Source: DATLYT01 sp035574455 (GTDB taxonomy: Bacteria; Bacteroidota; Ignavibacteria; UBA10030). Taken from it: a DNA stretch of 25,393 bases. The first letter of the stretch is position 1. Every line of letters starts with the position of its first letter. Below the pieces are notes generated by a model that was not told the origin of the DNA, did not search any database, and saw only the letters and a list, made by a program, of their open reading frames with translations. Shown piece after piece: positions 1 to 5,640 of the stretch. Location: positions 1 through 25,393 of the forward strand of contig DATLYT010000009.1 in NCBI GenBank assembly GCA_035574455.1, in the 5' to 3' direction. A program made the translations under genes and the position numbers.

Positions 1-144
1 ATAACGTTCTGGCGTAACCACGCCGTGCGCAATGAATGAAGTGTCAACGGAATGATTGCGCATGGAGCGAACTCTTTAAGTTTTCACACCGCTTCAACTT
101 CGTACTATCAAATGACATGAGCGTCGTGGTTACGCCTGTTATGC
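1..144 (-). repeat. attC-like structured repeat, copy 1 (left end cut by window)
   Basis: The ends are inverted: ATAAC at 1-5 and GTTATGC at 138-144, resembling the R boxes of integron attC sites. An outer stem pairs GGCGTAACCACG (11-22) with CGTGGTTACGCC (125-136). An inner stem pairs TGCGCAAT (26-33) with ATTGCGCA (55-62). The right-hand 60 bases and the inner loop match copy 2 at 716..861, while both stems differ from copy 2 by compensating changes. It lies just downstream of the minus-strand gene 200..667, which is where an attC would sit in a cassette. The two spacers differ (5 bp left, 1 bp right), so the site has a direction. The attC identity is an inference; a different hairpin-type mobile repeat is possible. 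Confidence 0.62.
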
Positions 145-199
145 GTTCGTTGCTTTGCGCCCAATCAAAAATTCAAATGGCTGCTGCATTTCTCATCTC

Positions 200-667
200 T
201 TATGGATGTACGCCAGCGGCTAAGTTGAAGAGGTTCCGATGAACGAGCCACGATTGGTTCGGTTGACGCTTCCACACCAGAAGGTAACGCCCGCGTACTG
301 GTTGGGGCGGCTTCCCTGCAAAGTTAAGATTTTCAGTATAGGTAGCGAGCTCGTAGGCGGTGCTATCACAAATATCAATTTCGCGAGTCTGAATTGCAAA
401 ATCTGTAACTTTCATGGCAGCATACATCTGTGACATTGCTTGCTTGACTGCCGATCGGCCTCGAAGATCATCCGCATTAGGTACCATCACGATGACGTCC
501 TCAGTTACCATTGTCGCGAGAGATTCCACATCTCCTTTTTCGTGAGCTGCCCAAAATTGGGAAGCGAGTTTCTCTATGTCTTCGCGTGTGGCAGTCGGAC
601 GACTTTTTTGTGGAGCGCACGAGGAGAAGAAAAGTAAGCCGACCAAGAGAAGTGTAAGAGATTTCAT
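200..667 (-). CDS. DUF4440/SnoaL-like (NTF2-fold) lipoprotein
   Basis: A 155-residue protein. Residues 1-17 form a lipoprotein signal peptide with lipobox FSSC and the lipidated cysteine at 17. The rest reads as a DUF4440/SnoaL-type NTF2-like fold: a helix with 'AAHEKGDVESLATM' near residue 37, then a strand 'VTEDVIVMVPNADDLRGR', then a final 'GRYLLVWKR…WLVHRNLFN' strand pair. Such domains bind small ligands or act as accessory enzymes; the substrate is unknown. The start was chosen at 667 because AGGAGG lies just before it; the longer frame from 808 would run into the attC-like repeat. No promoter is visible between gene and repeat, and the gene is bracketed by inverted cassette-end repeats (138-162 and 699-722), so it looks like a mobile cassette cargo read from upstream. 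Confidence 0.8.
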   Translation of the reverse strand: MKSLTLLLVGLLFFSSCAPQKSRPTATREDIEKLASQFWAAHEKGDVESLATMVTEDVIVMVPNADDLRGRSAVKQAMSQMYAAMKVTDFAIQTREIDICDSTAYELATYTENLNFAGKPPQPVRGRYLLVWKRQPNQSWLVHRNLFNLAAGVHP

Positions 668-698
668 CGGAACCTCCTTTTGATGGTTTTTGAGTTTA

Positions 699-722
699 GG
701 GCGCAAAGCAATGACGCATAAC
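699..722. repeat. Cassette-end inverted repeat (mate at 138..162)
   Basis: The reverse complement of 699-722 begins GTTATGCGT and ends TTGCTTTGCGCCC. The segment 138-162 begins GTTATGCGT and ends with the same TTGCTTTGCGCCC; the two differ by one substitution and one one-base indel between these blocks. The pair brackets the DUF4440-like gene exactly, so the gene and the two ends form one ~585 bp unit. Inverted ends flanking a single promoterless gene are consistent with a cassette-like unit. Confidence 0.7.
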
Positions 723-861
723 GTCTCGGCAAACAACGCCGTGCCCGCCGCATGAAGTGGAACGGAATAAGGCGGGCATGGAACGAGCACAACTATTTTT
801 CTTACCAAGCTTCAACGTAGCCATATCAAATGAGCGAGTGTCGTTGTTTGCCGTGTTATGT
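716..861 (-). repeat. attC-like structured repeat, copy 2 (complete)
   Basis: The ends are GCATAAC (716-722) and GTTATGT (855-861). The outer stem is CGGCAAACAACG (727-738) with CGTTGTTTGCCG (842-853), 12 of 12 paired. The inner stem is TGCCCGCC (742-749) with GGCGGGCA (771-778), 8 of 8 paired. The inner loop (GAAGTG.AACGGAAT) and the block GCTTCAAC…ATATCAAATGA are shared with copy 1, while the stem sequences are not. Length 146 bp is within the range of long attC sites such as those of Vibrio superintegrons. It lies downstream of the minus-strand gene 880..1515, as an attC should. Confidence 0.66.
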
Positions 862-879
862 GCCGTTTGCCAGCGTCTA

Positions 880-1515
880 TCACAGGTCAAATTGAATTCT
901 TGTTAGCAAAGGGATGAAACTCTCTTGTGAATTGAAGGTTTGAGTAAATCGACCCTCGAGTGCAATCCGAATGCTTGAGTCCAGTGGAATTGAAAAGCCC
1001 AGCCCGAGGGCAGCAAAACCCTTTGTTGAGGAAACGCCTGAACCATTGTAAGTTGAGCGAGACACATTCTGTGGATTTGAATCGAACCACGTTGAGATAA
1101 TGATCTCGCCGATGTTGAGTCTATACAGACCTGTCGTAAGGGACAAAAAAGGGTTGATGAACGAAGCTTCCGTTGAGGCTCGAGCCGTGATTGATGCCTC
1201 AATTACATTCGATGGTTGTCCGGCAACACTCCATTGAAAACCCGCGACAGCAGGAAACACCAATTGGAGATTGTCACCTCTGTACGCATGGTGACTATAA
1301 GCTATGTTCAAACCAAGTTCAATCGACGGACTAATCGGATATGACGCACCACCCCCAAATGTCCAACCATCTCTCCAATTGCTGAAAACACCAGTGGTCA
1401 AGGCGTTGAACGAAACTCCGCCGACAGCTTGCAGGCGGAAATTGTTCTGTGAATACAGAGCATGTGAGAGGGTAAGGATAGCGATAACTGCCACTGCTGA
1501 TCGTATATGATTCAT
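880..1515 (-). CDS. Outer-membrane beta-barrel-like protein
   Basis: A 211-residue protein with an N-terminal signal peptide (about 1-23, 'IAILTLSHALYSQ'). The mature part alternates hydrophobic and polar residues and is rich in Gly, Ser and aromatic residues ('DGWTFGGGASYPISPSIELGLNIAYSHH', 'FAALGLGFSIPLDSSIRIALEGRF'), typical of small 8-10-strand barrels of the PorT/OmpA-like type in Bacteroidota. It probably sits in the outer membrane; its function is unknown. The start at 1515 is preferred over 1533 and 1605 because it has AAAGGA about ten bases upstream and begins the signal peptide directly. The gene is flanked by inverted 17 bp ends (855-871 and 1537-1553), like the neighbouring DUF4440-like gene, and lies on the same strand as the recombinase. 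Confidence 0.75.
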   Translation of the reverse strand: MNHIRSAVAVIAILTLSHALYSQNNFRLQAVGGVSFNALTTGVFSNWRDGWTFGGGASYPISPSIELGLNIAYSHHAYRGDNLQLVFPAVAGFQWSVAGQPSNVIEASITARASTEASFINPFLSLTTGLYRLNIGEIIISTWFDSNPQNVSRSTYNGSGVSSTKGFAALGLGFSIPLDSSIRIALEGRFTQTFNSQESFIPLLTRIQFDL

Positions 1516-1536
1516 TGTGATTAATCCTTTCATGAA

Positions 1537-1553
1537 GGCAAATGGCACATAAC
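1537..1553. repeat. Cassette-end inverted repeat (mate at 855..871)
   Basis: The reverse complement of 1537-1553 is GTTATGTGCCATTTGCC; 855-871 reads GTTATGTGCCGTTTGCC, a 16/17 match. The pair brackets the beta-barrel gene. On the minus strand the sequence just before this box (about 1554-1580) contains GATTATGCGG followed by GTTATGTG, so this junction next to the recombinase could be an attI-like entry site. That last point is speculative. Confidence 0.6.
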
Positions 1554-1614
1554 TACCGCATAATCGCATTGCGTGATTATTTCGTTTTAGGGAGGATAGC
1601 CGCATAGCGTGCTT

Positions 1615-1633
1615 GCCCCGAAGAATTCGGGGC
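1615..1633 (-). terminator. Hairpin after the recombinase gene
   Basis: GCCCCGAA (1615-1622) and TTCGGGGC (1626-1633) form a perfect 8 bp stem with a 3-base loop, four bases after the recombinase stop codon. There is no clear T-run after it on the minus strand, so it is a weak terminator candidate or part of a recombination site. Confidence 0.4.
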
Positions 1634-1637
1634 TTAC

Positions 1638-2498
1638 TTACTTCGTCTGAGAAAACATCCGATCTAACGGATTAACCACCTTCGCAATCTGCTTCTTGCT
1701 CACGTGCGTGTAAATTTCCGTGGTCTTCAAATTCGAGTGGCCGAGGATCTCCTGGATATACCTGATATCAACTCCTGCCTCGAGCAAGTGTGTGGCGTAC
1801 GAGTGACGAAGGGAATGAATCGAAACGGGTTTCCGGATCCCTGCCCTCGTCGTTGCCTGTTTGAACACTTCTTCAGCCGTACGCTCGCTGAGAAAGCCTT
1901 GGTCGCCTTGGCCAGGGAACAACCACTCTCTCGGTCGAGCATGTCTCCAATACTCGCGTAGCGTTGAGAGCACCGTTTCCGAAAGCTGCACGTACCGGTC
2001 CTTCAGTCCCTTTGCCTTTCGGATATGGATCAACATCCGTGTGCTATCAATATCCTCCAGCTTGATTCTCACGACTTCTCCCACGCGCAATCCGGCTGAG
2101 TACACCAACATCAAGAGCGCTTTGTGTTTCAAGTTTGATGTCGAGTCCAAAATGGCACGCACTTCCGTCTCGCTCAATACTTTTGGTAAGTTTCGGGATT
2201 TCTTCGGACGTGGTATCTCCCCTAAGACAAACGGCTTACCGTATAAATCAACATACAGAAATCGTAGGGCATTGATGACTTGATTCACCGTCGATGCCGC
2301 GTATCGCTTTTTTTGAAGGAGATAGAGGAGATACTCTCGAATATCCTCCTCGGAGAGTTCGCGAGGATGTCTCGGTGCAAAATGCTTCGCGAGAGCACGA
2401 ATCGTGCTTTTGTACGCTTTGATGGTCTTTGGACTATAGTTCCGCAGCCGCAACTCTTCTGCAACGACTTCCAACAAATTTCGACGGTGCTCGGACAT
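1638..2498 (-). CDS. Tyrosine recombinase/integrase (XerC/D-like, not canonical IntI)
   Basis: A 286-residue site-specific recombinase that cuts and rejoins DNA through a tyrosine–DNA link. Residues 1-90 are a SAM-like N-terminal arm-binding domain ('YSPKTIKAYKSTIRAL'). Residues 105-275 are the catalytic domain with R138 (AGLRVGE), a lysine in KAKGLKDR (163 or 166), H228-x-x-R231 (HSLRH), H254 (LGHS) and the nucleophile Y263 (IYTHV). The tail 'VVNPLDRM' recalls the C-terminus of IntI, but the 20-30 residue IntI-specific insertion before the HxxR box is missing. The start at 2498 is chosen because a TTGACA-17-TACTAT promoter lies at 2544-2572, which rules out the longer frame from 2672. The gene is co-directional with the two cassette-like genes and their attC-like repeats. 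Confidence 0.9.
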   Translation of the reverse strand: MSEHRRNLLEVVAEELRLRNYSPKTIKAYKSTIRALAKHFAPRHPRELSEEDIREYLLYLLQKKRYAASTVNQVINALRFLYVDLYGKPFVLGEIPRPKKSRNLPKVLSETEVRAILDSTSNLKHKALLMLVYSAGLRVGEVVRIKLEDIDSTRMLIHIRKAKGLKDRYVQLSETVLSTLREYWRHARPREWLFPGQGDQGFLSERTAEEVFKQATTRAGIRKPVSIHSLRHSYATHLLEAGVDIRYIQEILGHSNLKTTEIYTHVSKKQIAKVVNPLDRMFSQTK

Positions 2499-2543
2499 GT
2501 GGTTTCTCGTGGTCGCAGGGAGGTTAAGAGAAGCAACGGTCTC

Positions 2544-2572
2544 ATAGTAGTAAACTCGTGTGTCAGTGTCAA
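2544..2572 (-). promoter_or_regulatory. Sigma-70-type promoter of the recombinase gene
   Basis: On the minus strand TTGACA (2572-2567), a 17 bp spacer and TACTAT (2549-2544). Expected transcription start is near 2537, giving a leader of about 39 nt to the ATG at 2498. Confidence 0.75.
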
Positions 2573-2667
2573 GAGGCGTCAAGTGTAAGCGGAGTGGCTT
2601 AATTTGGTACGTCGGGCCAGCTTGCCGCAGCGGCGAGAAAGGGACAACATTCTGCGTTAGTAAATAA

Positions 2668-2832
2668 CTCAAGTTGACCGCTGAGAACAGTCGTGCAGAT
2701 ATTGGGTGAATTCAACCTCGCCATCGACTGAAGTCGACGGCTTGCCGGAAGCGCCAAAACCCGCACCGCGGGTTTTCTTCGGTTTCCCAGCCGTCTGTTT
2801 CAACGGATGGCTGGAAGAGCGGTCAACTTGAG
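2668..2832. repeat. REP-pair (BIME-like) element with 15 bp inverted ends
   Basis: CTCAAGTTGACCGCT (2668-2682) is exactly inverted at 2818-2832. Inside are two long hairpins in opposite orientation: 2720-2741 (GCCATC…GACGGC, one A·C mismatch) and 2787-2814 (13 paired positions including G·T). Read on opposite strands both follow the pattern GCCATC…TGAA…GACGGC. Between them 2756-2776 is a third hairpin with stem AAAACCCGC/GCGGGTTTT. The whole unit is nested and palindromic, as in bacterial interspersed mosaic elements or small non-autonomous transposons. No coding sequence is visible. Together with the promoter at 2544-2572, the terminator and the ATCACCC tract it fills the gene-free stretch 2499-2943. 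Confidence 0.65.
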
Positions 2833-2842
2833 CAAATAAGAA

Positions 2843-2866
2843 AGCCTGCCCAATATCAGGCAGGCT
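2843..2866 (-). terminator. Rho-independent terminator of the lipoprotein gene 2944..3702
   Basis: Stem AGCCTGCC (2843-2850) with GGCAGGCT (2859-2866), loop of 8. On the minus strand it is followed by the T-rich TTCTTATTT. It lies 78 bases after the stop of the minus-strand lipoprotein gene. Confidence 0.8.
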
Positions 2867-2886
2867 CGCATTCCGAATACAGCCTC

Positions 2887-2938
2887 AACCATCAACCATC
2901 ATCCATCACCCATCGTTCATCACCCATCACCCATCCGC
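2887..2938. repeat. Degenerate ATCACCC/ATCAACC tandem tract
   Basis: About seven imperfect 7-8 base units of the ATCAYCC type fill the space between the lipoprotein stop codon and its terminator. A similar ATCCATT tract occurs near 6554-6602, also directly after a gene. Probably slippage-prone low-complexity DNA. Confidence 0.7.
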
Positions 2939-2943
2939 TTCAC

Positions 2944-3702
2944 TCAATTGTCCTTCGACCCATCTTTGTTGTTGTCCTTATACACTCTGATGGAAGCCCT
3001 CAGGTTGTTGTCGATCTCGCTCTCGTTACGAGAGTCGGTCGGGTCGAGCAGGGTGTTGCCGGACTTAAACCAGCCGTTGGAGCTGATGAGCATCGTCACG
3101 TTGACCGAACTTTGGCCCTCGCTCACTACAAGCTCCGGCGAGAGGTCGATCTTCTGCTTGGCATTCACGCGGGAGCGGTAGATGAAATTGCGCGGCGCCT
3201 GTCCCGCCGTGTAGATCGTCCCCTCGATGATGATGCTGTAACGGTCGCCGGCGAGGAAGTCCGCATACAACGGCCGTTCAGCAGCAGGGACGCCGTTGAC
3301 GGAGGCGGTATCGACCCGATGTACATCGAACTCGATCCGGCGGTAAGTGCCGAACGGAACGCTCGCCACGGAAACTTCTTGCACCGCGCCGTTCAAATTA
3401 AGTTCGAGGATCATCGGCAGCGCGCGGAAGTTGGAGCTATCGGCTTGTGTCTTGAACTTGATATCCCGCAGCACAAACCGCGCGCGGGTGATCCGGATAG
3501 AATCGATGGCGCTCTCGCCCGTCGCCGCAAAATCCGGACGGATCGACGCAGCCGGTGCCGGGGCGCTCGAGTACTTCGACGTCATCGAAATCTGCCCTGT
3601 GCCCGTCGGCTCGGTCGATTTCTCGCAGCCCGCCACGAGCAATGCCGTCGCCAGAAGAGCAACTACGGCTGTAAGCAACTTTGTCCAAAAAGAACCCTTC
3701 AT
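2944..3702 (-). CDS. Uncharacterised lipoprotein
   Basis: A 252-residue secreted lipoprotein: residues 1-26 are a signal peptide with lipobox VAGC (Cys26), followed by a Ser/Thr/Pro-rich linker. The folded part (about 65-230) alternates strands such as 'ITRARFVLRDIKF' and 'VPFGTYRRIEFDVHRV', which gives a DUF4382-like impression of a beta-sandwich lipoprotein, but I do not recognise the family with certainty. It ends in an acidic, Asn/Asp-rich tail 'DNNKDGSKDN' that resembles a calcium-binding loop. AGGAGG precedes the ATG. The gene stands alone, about 200 bp downstream of slyD on the same strand, with its own terminator. It is likely anchored in the outer membrane. A long plus-strand frame at 3112-3879 is an antisense shadow. 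Confidence 0.8.
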   Translation of the reverse strand: MKGSFWTKLLTAVVALLATALLVAGCEKSTEPTGTGQISMTSKYSSAPAPAASIRPDFAATGESAIDSIRITRARFVLRDIKFKTQADSSNFRALPMILELNLNGAVQEVSVASVPFGTYRRIEFDVHRVDTASVNGVPAAERPLYADFLAGDRYSIIIEGTIYTAGQAPRNFIYRSRVNAKQKIDLSPELVVSEGQSSVNVTMLISSNGWFKSGNTLLDPTDSRNESEIDNNLRASIRVYKDNNKDGSKDN

Positions 3703-3904
3703 ACATCCTCCTCAATGAGTAGAATAAACAATGAATTCACTCTATGTTACAGTCTTGCGGTGGGAATAGCTGTGGCTAATGTCACAGAAGCGAGGAGGGA
3801 GAAAGCAGTATACAGAAAGCAGATTGTAGCCCCCTTTATGTTGGGAGTTCTGAACAGGTTAGTGGATCTTCTGGAATGACAGGAACAGACCTTGCTACAA
3901 CTCG

Positions 3905-4384
3905 TTAATGGTGTCCTCCGGGTCCGTGCACATGGCCGTGACTCAGCTCATCGGGAGTCGCCTGTCGCACATCGACCACGCGCACGTCGAAGTTGAGCGT
4001 CTTCCCCGCGAGCGGATGGTTCGCATCGACTGTGACCATATCGCCATCAATTCTTGTGACCGTGACAAAGTACTCGCCCTGTCCGCCATCGGCAGCAAAC
4101 TGCATTCCTACCTCAAGCCTGTCGATGCCGCGAAACTGCTCCCGCGCAACCGTCAGGACCTTCCGCTCGTCCCGCTCACCGTACGCTTCTGCCGGCGGCA
4201 CAGAAATCTTCACCTCATCCCCTTTCGATTTTCCCTCCAGTTGAGATTCGAGTCCCGGAATCAGATTCCCGGCACCGTGTAAGTAGGTCAGCGGCTCCTG
4301 ACCTCGTGAGCTATCCATGACTTTTCCTTGTTCGTCGGTGAGCGTGTAATCGATCGTTACGACGGTGTCTTTCGCGATTTTCAT
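3905..4384 (-). CDS. slyD: FKBP-type peptidyl-prolyl cis-trans isomerase, SlyD-like
   Basis: A 159-residue two-domain FKBP of the SlyD type, which speeds proline isomerisation and acts as a folding helper in the cytoplasm. Signature blocks: 'VVTIDYTLTDEQGKVMDSS' at the N-terminus, 'YLHGAGNLIPGLESQLEGK' (FKBP core), the 'VPPAEAYGERDE' boundary, the insert-in-flap domain about residues 67-120, and the return 'VDANHPLAGKTLNFDVRV'. The C-terminal 'HGHVHGPGGHH' is a histidine-rich metal-binding tail, as in SlyD proteins that hand nickel to metalloenzymes, but much shorter than in E. coli. The start at 4384 follows AAGGAAG at good spacing; the upstream ATG at 4414 has no such site. Length is normal for the family. 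Confidence 0.93.
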   Translation of the reverse strand: MKIAKDTVVTIDYTLTDEQGKVMDSSRGQEPLTYLHGAGNLIPGLESQLEGKSKGDEVKISVPPAEAYGERDERKVLTVAREQFRGIDRLEVGMQFAADGGQGEYFVTVTRIDGDMVTVDANHPLAGKTLNFDVRVVDVRQATPDELSHGHVHGPGGHH

Positions 4385-4471
4385 GTATGGGCTTCCTTTG
4401 TTCTGTGTGGTCAAATGTCGAGTTGCAATGGTGCTTCAAGGTAAGAGGTTTCGGGCAAAGAATAAAGACTT

Positions 4472-5539
4472 TTATTTGATCAGTACAAGTTTTTTCGATT
4501 CCATCTGCTGTCCGGTTTCGAGGCGGTAGAGGTAGATGCCGCTCGGTAGTCCGTCCGCCTGCCACTGCACTTGATGATGACCCCCCTCAACCGTGCCGGC
4601 GACCAGCGTAGCCACTTCTTGCCCCAACATGTTGTATACGCGTAGGGACACGTCAAGATGTGTCCCTACTGAGGGCAATGTAAAACGGATAACCGTCGCC
4701 GGGTTAAAAGGGTTGGGGTAATTCTGGGAAAGGGAGAATTGCAATGGCATCGTTGTCTCAGAGACAGTGGTAAGGGGAGAGTTGCGGAACAGAAGCACAC
4801 GATCGTTAAACTCGACCATACCTTCATCGGGCTGGTCATTCTGCGTGTCGACGACAACAATCATCCCGTTATCGGTAATATACCGGAAGCTTTTGTAATG
4901 ATAGTTGGGAGGTTGTTCGTACCACCTGAGGCGCAGACAGGGACGGGATTCTCCACCGGGAAGCCGCAATGTTCCATAGCCGTCAACAACATAATGCATT
5001 GGGATGTCGTTCTGCTCGGACCGGGTAAGCGTTCCGCGAGAATAGAACGACCTGGTAATTCTTGACGTCTCTCCAGTAGAATCAGGATACGAAATGGGGA
5101 ATCTCAAAAACAGCTCTGGCGGGTTGTCTTGTGTCACGAGAAAAGAATCGGCAGAAAAATCTTTGTAGTCCCCGGGCGTAAGGATTCTGTTGTTGTCCCA
5201 CAAGAAAAGAACATGGTTCTTAAAGCTTGGGTGATCGGAGAGATTCAACGTGAGAGTTGTTCCGGGAAAGCGGGAGGCAAGATAAGGAATTGTGGAAACC
5301 TGCCGAAAGGTGTCGATGATGGCCACGCTGAAATTCAACGAGCTGAAGTCGTACACGTTGTTTCCGCCGCGTTGACCGACGTTGATTGTAGATTGTGTAT
5401 CGCTGCTCGCGTAGATTCGAATCGGTTTCCCTGCAGTGAAAATGCTCTGCAGAGTAGACTGTTGAATGGTGACTGGATTTTGGGCCAAAAGGGAAGCAGC
5501 GAGGAAAAGCGGTAAGATCAAACACGCGGCAGGACGCAT
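4472..5539 (-). CDS. Secreted protein with T9SS C-terminal sorting domain
   Basis: A 355-residue protein with a signal peptide (1-19, 'LFLAASLLAQ'), a cargo region (20-265) of unknown family, and a type A T9SS sorting domain (about 268-355: 'SQNYPNPFNPATVIRFTLP', 'YNMLGQEVATLV', 'LPSGIYLYRL', 'KKLVLIK'). The protein should be exported by Sec, passed through the outer membrane by T9SS, and cleaved or anchored at the surface. A strong AAGGAGGAG site precedes the ATG. The cargo reads mainly as beta strands ('GNNVYDFSSLNFSVAIIDTF', 'MHYVVDGYGTLRLPGGESRPCLRLRWYEQ') and has no recognised catalytic motif. The sorting domain contains a palindrome-encoded segment (4642-4669). It probably shares a transcript with slyD (87 bp gap). 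Confidence 0.88.
   Translation of the reverse strand: MRPAACLILPLFLAASLLAQNPVTIQQSTLQSIFTAGKPIRIYASSDTQSTINVGQRGGNNVYDFSSLNFSVAIIDTFRQVSTIPYLASRFPGTTLTLNLSDHPSFKNHVLFLWDNNRILTPGDYKDFSADSFLVTQDNPPELFLRFPISYPDSTGETSRITRSFYSRGTLTRSEQNDIPMHYVVDGYGTLRLPGGESRPCLRLRWYEQPPNYHYKSFRYITDNGMIVVVDTQNDQPDEGMVEFNDRVLLFRNSPLTTVSETTMPLQFSLSQNYPNPFNPATVIRFTLPSVGTHLDVSLRVYNMLGQEVATLVAGTVEGGHHQVQWQADGLPSGIYLYRLETGQQMESKKLVLIK
4642..4669 (-). repeat. 28 bp palindrome inside the sorting-domain coding region (copy A)
   Basis: The arms GTAGGGACACGTC and GATGTGTCCCTAC pair at 13 positions (one G·T) with a 2-base loop. Read in frame it encodes V-G-T-H-L-D-V-S-L-R starting at residue 291 of the T9SS protein. Copies at the same place in two other T9SS genes are at 19627-19654 and 20596-20623. 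Confidence 0.85.
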
Positions 5540-5553
5540 GGTGTCTCCTCCTT

Positions 5554-5573
5554 CAGTATGTGACAGTATGTGA
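5554..5573. repeat. Perfect 10 bp tandem duplication before a T9SS gene
   Basis: CAGTATGTGA occurs twice head to tail, 14 bases upstream of the start codon at 5539 and next to its ribosome-binding site. It could alter leader length or be a simple slippage product. Confidence 0.6.
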
Positions 5574-5640
5574 TTTGTCGATAGTGAGTTGGAAACACCG
5601 TCGACCGATCGTGGGAGAAAAATGTCAGGCTTCCACGGCC

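Noticed and set aside
1..1553. CRISPR array or tandem IS ends
   Set aside because: The repeats are only two, ~145 bp long, with internal stems and genes between; no spacer pattern and no transposase.
1638..2672. Longer 344-residue start for the recombinase
   Set aside because: The extra 58 residues overlap the promoter at 2544-2572 and the edge of the REP-pair element, and do not resemble the family.
2756..2776. AAAACCCGC/GCGGGTTTT hairpin as a terminator
   Set aside because: No gene ends nearby in the right direction; it is better explained as the centre of the palindromic REP-pair element.
3112..3879. 255-codon open frame on the plus strand
   Set aside because: Mostly antisense to the lipoprotein gene 2944..3702, which has a signal peptide, ribosome site and terminator; composition of the frame is Arg-rich and unlike a protein.
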